Part shown: one piece after another, positions 57,785-64,000 of the stretch
Layout: each line of letters opens with the position of its first letter
How positions within the stretch are numbered: position 1 is the stretch's first letter
Assembly (NCBI GenBank): GCA_012931725.1
Contig: CM022949.1
Span: 46,170,980-46,234,979, forward strand
Direction of reading: 5' to 3'
Origin: Litsea cubeba
Lineage: Eukaryota > Streptophyta > Magnoliopsida > Laurales > Lauraceae
DNA: 64,000 nucleotides
Made by a program: the position numbers and the translations under genes
Notes under the pieces: model-generated
The model's database searches: none
The model's input: the letters and a program-made list of their open reading frames with translations, nothing else
What the model was told of the DNA's origin: nothing

Positions 57785-58390
57785 AAATAAATCTCAAAAA
57801 ATGTAAATAAATTTCAAAAGATCCAAAAAATTTTCAGAAAATATAAATAAATTTCAAAATACGTAAATAAAATTAAAAAATAAAAATAAATTAAAAAATA
57901 CAAAAAAATTTGAAGAAAGCAAATATATTTTAAAAAAGAAATAATTCAAAAAACACAATAAATTTCAAAAGAAGGCAGAAAATTTTAAAAAGACGCAAAT
58001 AAGTCTAAAAAAATATAAATAAATCTCAAAAGATGAAAATCAATACAAAAAGATGTAAATAAATTTCAAAAGACGAATAATTTTTAAAGGTCATAAATAA
58101 AATTAAAAAATATAAATAAAATTTTAAAAAATGCAAATACATTTGTCACAAACTTAGATAGATTTGTCCAGAGCTCAGATAGATTTGTTCGAGAACTCAG
58201 ATAAATTAGCCAAAAACTCAGATAGATTTGTCCAGAACTCAGAGAATTTTATTTCAGAACTCAGATAAATTTGCGCAAAACTTAAATAAATTTGACAAAA
58301 AATGAAAAACTCAGATAAATTTCATAAAAACTCATAGATTTGTCAAAAAACTCAGATAATTTTTTCAAAACCTAAGATAAATTTATCAAA
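57785..58390. repeat. Tandem repeats inside M2
   Basis: First AAATAAATTTCAAAAGAT-type units (to about 58,140), then AACTCAGATAAATTTGTCC-type units, the reverse complement of the M1 repeat. Unit B ends in the middle, at 58,146. Confidence 0.85.
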
Positions 58391-58713
58391 CACTAAGCTG
58401 GGCTTTTTTGCGCAGACTGGGTCGGGTCAGGATGGGGGTGTTTCTGTTGTTGTGATAATGAATTATAAGAGAAATATGATTACCCCATCCTTGTATAGTT
58501 CCATCAAAACCAACCATTTTGGAAAAAAAAAAGGAGAGAACCAACTCAATCCAAAGAACCCAAATAAAACAAAAAAAAAAATGCAACCAAGTAGAAACTA
58601 AAGACTCGAGTAAATCAACAGCTAACAAGCAAATTTGCTAAACAAAAACAGGAACCTAATTACACAATCAGGGCTAAAGAAAATTCCAAAAGCGCCCCAA
58701 AAACAACCCTTAC

Positions 58714-59200
58714 ATTAAAGTGACCCCCATGCCACAGCCATTCCTGCATCGCCACATCCGTCTCATCCATCGTCACAGCTACAACCACATTATCGAGCCC
58801 CGAAGATTCCGGCTGCTGTTCTTGTTGAGGCTGCTTGGCTGTGATCGCGATGGGCATTTGCGAAGTTCTCGGAGGTGCGGCGTCAGCGTGGGGGTTAGGG
58901 TTCGGGTCATCGGGTTGGTAGTAAGGGTAGGGCTGCTGGTGAGAATGAGAAGCTGGGGGTTGATAAGGGTAGTAGGGTTGTGATTGGGTTGGATCTTAGG
59001 CTTGGGGTTGAGATGGATCGTATTGTTGTTGTTGCTGCTGCTGCTGGGATTTAGTAAGGGAAAGAGACTTCTCTGATTCTCTGCAACTCGTTTTGGAACA
59101 ACAGCAATCCTGTTCTTCGTCGGGAATGGCTAAAAATTCCGAGGATTTTAGGGAATCTTTACTTAAGAATGAGGGGGAACGAAAGATTTGGAATTTTGAA
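58714..59200 (-). pseudogene. Captured glutamine/proline-rich exon in M2
   Basis: The minus strand reads one frame from about 59,200 to 58,714: a serine-rich start, a polyglutamine run (about 59,025-59,050), YYPYQPP and PYPYYQPDDPNPNPH, then LDNVVVAVTMDETD and MQEWLWHGGHF. It ends at a splice-donor-like GTAAGG (58,708-58,713). One in-frame stop lies near 59,000. Codon use and GC content differ sharply from the surrounding AT-rich repeats. The parent gene is not recognised. The fragment is probably not functional. Confidence 0.55.
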
Positions 59201-59381
59201 ATTTTGAAAATTTATGCCTAATTAGTTGAAAGGGCAATTCAGTCATGGAAATTGTATCTAGGGACCTCTCGCTGTTAATAGTCTAGCCGCGTGGACCAGA
59301 GGCCTTAACAGGTTTTTCCTTGGACTGGAGGCTGGATACAATCCATTATAGGAACCTTTCGCAATTTTTTCCTTGAAAAAT

Positions 59382-59960
59382 AATCATTGAGAAAAAAAAT
59401 GAAAATAGAAAGAGCATGTTCACGTGAAAAAATCGAAATCAGAGAAGTACGTACCTTTTATCACCTTTCCAAAGAAGACATAGTAGGGAGGAAAATGGAG
59501 AGCATGTGGTAGAAAATTTTGCATAAATGGAATAAGATGATTGAGTTGGAAGAGGAAATGTTGCAACAGTGAAAAAACTTGGATCCATTAGTGGTTGCAT
59601 CATTATGCAGGAGGGAGTTATAGGGGAAGGAGACGTGGAGGGAGAATGTGAGTGTTGGGTCACATTAGGCAAGTAGTGGGAGAGAATTAAGCACTTTAAG
59701 AGGCGGACATATTAATTATAGCCAAAATCGCCCAGAGTGGTCAAAATCACTTAAAAAAACCTCCTAGCTTAATATAATATATATAATGTGGTATCAGAGC
59801 ATTGGGTTTTTATCAGGATTAGATTTTGAATAATCATTTATTGTTAATCACATGATTAATTTACTTTTTGCATGTTTTTTTATTTTTTGTTTTATGCATA
59901 TCTCATGTTTGAGCACGGTCTCATATAAATCGATGATTAAATGGATGTTGGGCCATGGCT
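59382..59960. other. Non-coding stretch right of M2
   Basis: No gene supported. GTGGTATCAGAGCATTGGG at 59,790-59,808 resembles a copia primer-binding site, but no adjoining LTR is recognisable. It may be the scar of an old element. Confidence 0.4.
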
Positions 59961-60155
59961 CTTTTTTTTTCTTTTTTTTTTTGCTAACGAAGGGTTCCGA
60001 TCCCTTTGGGTTGGACTAATCCCTCTGGGCCCAGAGAGAAGCCGTGTAAAACCCCAGTGGCCCCCAGCTGGTTGTACAAGTGGACCCAATCTTCGGTTTC
60101 TGAAGAGGGGAGAATCGGGAGTCGATACCAAGACCTCTAGCTCCGAAAGAGGGAG
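59961..60155 (-). mobile_element. SINE-like element, third copy
   Basis: In minus sense it has GGTATCGACTCCC (box-B-like), GGGATTAGTCCAACCC, then TTCGTTAGC and a long A-rich tail (59,961-59,982 on plus). Diverged from the 22,230 and 40,121 copies, so an independent insertion of the same family. Confidence 0.55.
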
Positions 60156-60836
60156 AGGGTTCCAACAGGTGAAAATGAGGAATAGTTTCCTCTGCTCTGC
60201 TTTCTCTGAAGTTTCAAATCAAGTCATTAATCATTTCACTCTACATTGCTTTTCTTCATTTTGCTTTAAAAAGCGTACATTTTAATTTCCTCCATTAAAG
60301 GCAATGGGGATAGGACGAGAGGAGAAAGTGACAGCTGAATTCCTCTTGCGAAGTTTCGTCCGGGGGGGGGGGGGGGGTCGTTTGCTTTCACACGTCGGTC
60401 CGATCAAGCCACGATATTTCCAAGCAATTGCTCCCTTGCTTCCTTCCAACCTAGGGGCGGACACACGTACAGCCATGTGGGGGTGGATGCACCCATTGGA
60501 CCTCTGTCCGTTTGTAAATCCATAATGAAAACTCTATCTCTGTCTAAAAAATTTACATAAAAATCTTGCATCCACCCCACACCTCATAGGAAATACTGGG
60601 TTTACTCAAAAAACCTAATTGCCTATTTGTTCCCGTATCCTTCGAACGAAAATTCTGGGTCCACCACTGTTCCAACCCATTGCACAACACCTTTTGAAAG
60701 AAAGAGATTTTCCACGGAATTTCTCGGTTGCATCCGTCTCATATTTGTCATAGTCTATTTATATGGCCTCTTCTTCTTTTTGAATCTTACCAAAGTTTAT
60801 TTGTTACTGAAGTCTATTTCAGTACTAAAGTTGCTC
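60156..60836. other. Non-coding stretch with poly(G) run
   Basis: Contains a run of 16 G at 60,362-60,377. The stretch 60,690-60,735 resembles 18,860-18,915. No gene supported. Confidence 0.5.
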
Positions 60837-61110
60837 TCTTTCATCTTTGCTCTTTGTAATCTGAAGGTCTGATATCTCTACCCTCTCAGTCTCTCTTTCA
60901 TGATGGTTTTGTATTTCTTCTTTTCCCCTTCTACTTTGTAGTTATTCAAATTATTTCTCAGAACGATGCCCGATATACACATATATTGTAACGTCCACAC
61001 CATAAAATGTAAACTAACTCGTGTGTTAGTTAGGCACATGGACGTGTCCCCATTCTAAACTTAGAGAAACCAGAAGTGACTCTGCACATAAGTTTTTAAA
61101 AGATCCATGA
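60837..61110 (+). repeat. Degenerate direct repeat, copy 1
   Basis: Shares TCATCTTTGCTCTT, a CACACCATAAAATGTAAACT block and GTGTCCCCATTCTAAA with copy 2 (61,190-62,020). Origin unknown. Confidence 0.65.
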
Positions 61111-61189
61111 ATATTTAATATGTGTTAGTAGAGGACAAACTAATAATCAGTAGAATGTATGATTTTAAAAGAACCAAAGTCGGTCTCCT

Positions 61190-62020
61190 GTTTCATCTTT
61201 GCTCTTGGTATTCCGTCAAACGAAGATCTAATTTCTCAATCCTCTCTCTTGCATGATAGTTTTTGTTCTTCTTCTTATAGTTTGAATTTATCTAATTCTT
61301 TCTCATAAATGCCAGACATGATCAGTTCTTAAATGTTTTGAACTGTGCATGCTTAATGTACACATATTTTAACCTCCACACCATAAAATGTAAACTGATT
61401 TGTGTGTAGGTGTGACACCCCGCCGGAGTCCCACATCGACTATAGAGAGGAAAGTGAATGGGATTATATGTAGAGCTTACACCCTTACTTAGCATGAGGC
61501 CATTTGATGGGTTGAGGCCCATCAGAAACAAAACCGTGAGGCCAGTGGGCCAAAGCGGACAATATCATGCATGGGTAAGGGGTGGGGCGTTACAAATGGT
61601 ATCAGAGCCGACTCTCGACTAGTTCGAGTGTGGGTCCCCTGCCGTGGTCTGGTGCAAGTGGGCGGGCCAAGAGGGCTGGCAGGCTACTGCACAGGGACGT
61701 GCAGCCTTAAGGGGGGTGGAATATGACACCCCACCCCTTACCCATGCATGATATTGTCCGCTTTGGCCCCATTTGTAACGCCCCACCCCTTACCCATGCA
61801 TGATATTGTCCGCTTTGGCCCATTGGCCTCACGGTTTTGTTTCTGATGGGCCTCAACCCATCAAAAGGCCTCATGCTAGGTAAGGGTGTAAGCTCTACAT
61901 AAAATCCCAATCACTTTCCTCTCTATAGTCCATGTGGGACTCTGGGGCGTCACAGTAGATACATGGATATGTCCCCATTCTAAATTTTGAGAAAACAGAA
62001 GTTCTACAGAGATCCATTAA
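61190..62020 (+). repeat. Degenerate direct repeat, copy 2, split by TRIM
   Basis: Same order of blocks as copy 1, but interrupted after GTGTGTAGG by the TRIM at 61,411-61,954 and cut at 62,020 by the next LTR. Confidence 0.65.
61411..61954 (+). mobile_element. Fold-back TRIM (LTR, primer site, inverted LTR)
   Basis: The LTR 61,411-61,594 (184 bp, TGTGACACCC to GGCGTTACA) is followed by a primer site TGGTATCAGAGC at 61,597-61,608, a 100-bp core and a polypurine tract (61,709-61,721). Instead of a direct 3' LTR there is only its first ~11 bp, a 40-bp inverted piece, and then a full LTR in reverse orientation (61,774-61,954, 181 bp). Flanks GTAGG and GTAGA match in four of five bases. No coding capacity and no 5S rRNA-like segment. 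Confidence 0.85.
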
Positions 62021-64000
62021 TGTCACATCCCGGTCCCGAATTTACCTGGCCAAGGGTAATTCCCGAGGTGTGACATACGTAATCCCATGCACGTTGCACC
62101 TGTTTCGGGTCAAGTGCGAGCCACGGAGGATAATTTCCAAGCTTTCCACTCGTGAGACGGGCTCGGTGACACTTGTCAGTATACATTTGAAAGCGGAAGC
62201 ATCACGACATTCAATAATAAGTATCATAACATGAGCTGTCCAAACACTCAAGTTCATTAAACAAAAGATGATTTCATTACTATAAAGAAGTAGAGAATTA
62301 AAACTTACTCTACCTCAAGTACAAAAGTATCTATGTACAATAATACCAAAAGTATTATCTAGTTCAAGTATCACACTGACTAAGTTCACTTAAACAAAAG
62401 TATGTCTAGTTCAACCTCCCAAAAGTATACTATCAACAAGGAGGAAATGTGGCGCTCTCCGAAGACAAGAGTTAGACAGCTCCCTCAGCCGTCCACTCTT
62501 CTAAGCCTGGAGGTACTGGAGTTCAGGTGCTCGAGATTGTCTACTGCGCAGAGACGTTCACAAGTCTAAAGCAAGAGTCACCCCGTCGGGTATCGTCCAG
62601 TCGAAGCTAAGTAGTACCGACTCATTCAATCAATTACAATCTGAACTTGAGTAGACCACCCTAATCATTTCATACAATACAATTCAAGTCGGTCATATAC
62701 ATTTCTCAAATTAACAATAGTATGAGAGTTAAGTTGGAAATGCAAGTGAAATAATTACGAACACTAATTTTAGTGTATGAAGGCATAAATATGATAACAA
62801 GATGTTCATGCATTGAAATTCAGGAAGTCAAGTATTGTTACTAGCTAATACTAAACTAATCATCCATTCTCCTACACTGTCCAATATGATGTAGTTTAGA
62901 TGAACCAATATACAGTCATATTGTGTATGTAAAGTATATCGGATTCTCTTAAACCAACACCTTTGGTGAAGTGTTTGATGAACCGGATTATATACATGGG
63001 CAGGTCAAGACTTCTCATGTGCTTGAGTTTACCATTGGTCCAAGTCAACGGTTGGGTACCATTTCTAAGGTCCTACAGGGACTTTGAATGCCTAGAGAAC
63101 CTATTAGGTTAGGGTGTGCATCATCATCACCTTAGAAATGATTTGGAAATGTTACTGATATCTCCTAAGGTCTTACACATCATCATGGTCAGAAAAGGGT
63201 CCCACAGTAGCTCCCATGGCCCCACTCCTGGACAAGACTTGTGCACCTGCACAGGTGCACCCGAGCTACTGGTTTAACCCTGCACCTACGCCCAGAATGT
63301 ACAGGTATAGGCTCTATCAGGGCTGTTTGCTCAAGTGCTCTATTTTATAGCACTTTTTGCTTCATTCCCAGGCATGTTTCAGCTATACTCTGTATTCCAA
63401 GATGGGTCTTCATATCCCACATATTTTTCTCCTTCTATTCCTTGTTAAAGTTCAACTCCCATCATCCTACTAAAGAAGTAAATATAACAACCACTCCCTA
63501 TTCATCAATAACTAAATTAAAGAGGCTGAAATTGCATCATTTGGATCTCAATAATAGAATCAATAGAAAGAGTAACATGCATTACAAAATTAAAACTTAT
63601 ACTTGCCTTTAAACCAAGCTTTCTCACACTCAATCTCCCTCTTGAGTCAAACCCCCAGAAAACCCCCAAATCAAACAAACTAAGAAGAAGATAGTACCAA
63701 ATGAACTATTAAAATGCATGCATGTAAAAGGGGTGAGTCCTTTGACATCAGTAACTAACTAAAAAAGAAGAAGAGGAATAGTTCCTAACCTGATGTGGAT
63801 ATTTCCTCAATTAGAAAACCAGACCTCTGTCTCGGTAAAGATGAGTCCCATCTCGGTTGCAAATCCCATCTCGGCCACAGGAAACTCATGAGTCCCATTT
63901 CGGTCTCAAGTCCCATCTTGGCCTCAGGAGATACACAAGTCCCACCTTGGTCTCGGTGGACACAAGTCCCATCTCAGTAAATAATAAAGAGCCTCACCTT
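62021..64000 (-). mobile_element. Partial gypsy-type LTR running off the window
   Basis: Begins TGTCACATCCCGG, close to the TGTCACGCCC end of solo LTR 1, and shows no other end before 64,000. No coding domain is found. Near 63,240-63,259 it has the near-palindrome GTGCACCTGCACAGGTGCAC. It could be a solo LTR or the edge of a full element; orientation is inferred from similarity to solo LTR 1. Confidence 0.5.
63845..63990. repeat. CCCATCTCGG repeats
   Basis: Five or six degenerate copies of GTCCCATCTCGGTCTCA spaced 25-37 bp apart. Confidence 0.7.

Larger units (their letters stand above)
37898..58146. repeat. Tandem duplication unit B (20,249 bp)
   Basis: Direct copy of unit A plus the 2377-bp solo LTR 2 and its 5-bp target duplication, which account for nearly all the length difference. 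Both W and Z insertions sit at identical sites with identical target duplications, so they predate the duplication. Confidence 0.95.
57573..59372. mobile_element. M2: Mutator-like element (Pack-MULE type), 1800 bp
   Basis: Perfect 9-bp target duplication TTGAAAAAT (57,564-57,572 and 59,373-59,381). The left end matches the right end of M1 (GGGGCATTTGGCG against GGGGACTTTGGCC). The right end, reverse-complemented, matches the left end of M1 over about 150 bp (GCGAAAGG, CCAGCCTC, TTAAGGCC, GAATTGCCCTTTC). M2 is therefore a relative of M1 in opposite orientation. It holds A-rich repeats, the TTTATCTGAG-type repeat in reverse and a captured exon. No transposase. Confidence 0.9.

Noticed and set aside
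61411..61954. TRIM considered as a Cassandra element
   Set aside because: No 5S rRNA-like promoter box is seen in the LTRs.

Overview
The window is repeat-dense DNA from a flowering plant. Every coding sequence I recognise belongs to a transposable element or to a gene fragment carried by one. I see no host gene, tRNA or rRNA. The plant assignment rests on Ty1/copia elements with initiator-Met-tRNA primer sites, gypsy-type solo LTRs, MULEs with 9-bp target duplications, a TRIM and SINE-like elements. The species cannot be told from the sequence.

Region 1 (1-16,654) is a nested stack bounded by a 237-bp inverted repeat (264-500 and 16,418-16,654). A fragment of an old copia pol gene (called H; 501-1182, 8627-8750, 12,054-12,651) is split by two insertions. 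One is a very young copia element of Sirevirus type (Y, 1183-8626, target duplication AGTGC). The other is a 3.3-kb gypsy-like solo LTR (8751-12,053, target duplication ACTAC). H abuts LTRs of another copia family (X). The two X LTRs lie in inverted orientation around an intact 334-codon ORF at 14,152-15,156, which sits just before a polypurine tract and an LTR.

Region 2 (20,038-58,146) is an imperfect tandem duplication: unit A 20,038-37,897 and unit B 37,898-58,146. Each unit holds part of a MULE, about 2.7 kb of AT-rich DNA with a SINE-like element, and a gag-only copia derivative (W). A full-length copia element (Z) in the opposite orientation lies in the 5' LTR of W. Unit B also holds a 2.4-kb solo LTR that arrived after the duplication. 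The unit junction is a chimeric MULE (37,220-39,342): its left end and target duplication come from one MULE (M2), its right end and target duplication from another (M1).

Region 3 (58,146-64,000) holds the rest of M2 with a captured gene exon, a third SINE-like element, a degenerate direct repeat split by a fold-back TRIM, and the start of another long LTR that runs off the window.

Two themes link these elements. First, several unrelated LTR families each carry a cluster of their own short palindrome, upstream of a TATA box where I could find one. In X and Z the same family palindrome recurs upstream of an internal ORF. Second, X and Z carry a homologous extra ORF between pol and the 3' LTR, the place where Sireviruses have an env-like gene. 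It resembles the plant-specific 'putative plant transposon protein' domain rather than an envelope protein.
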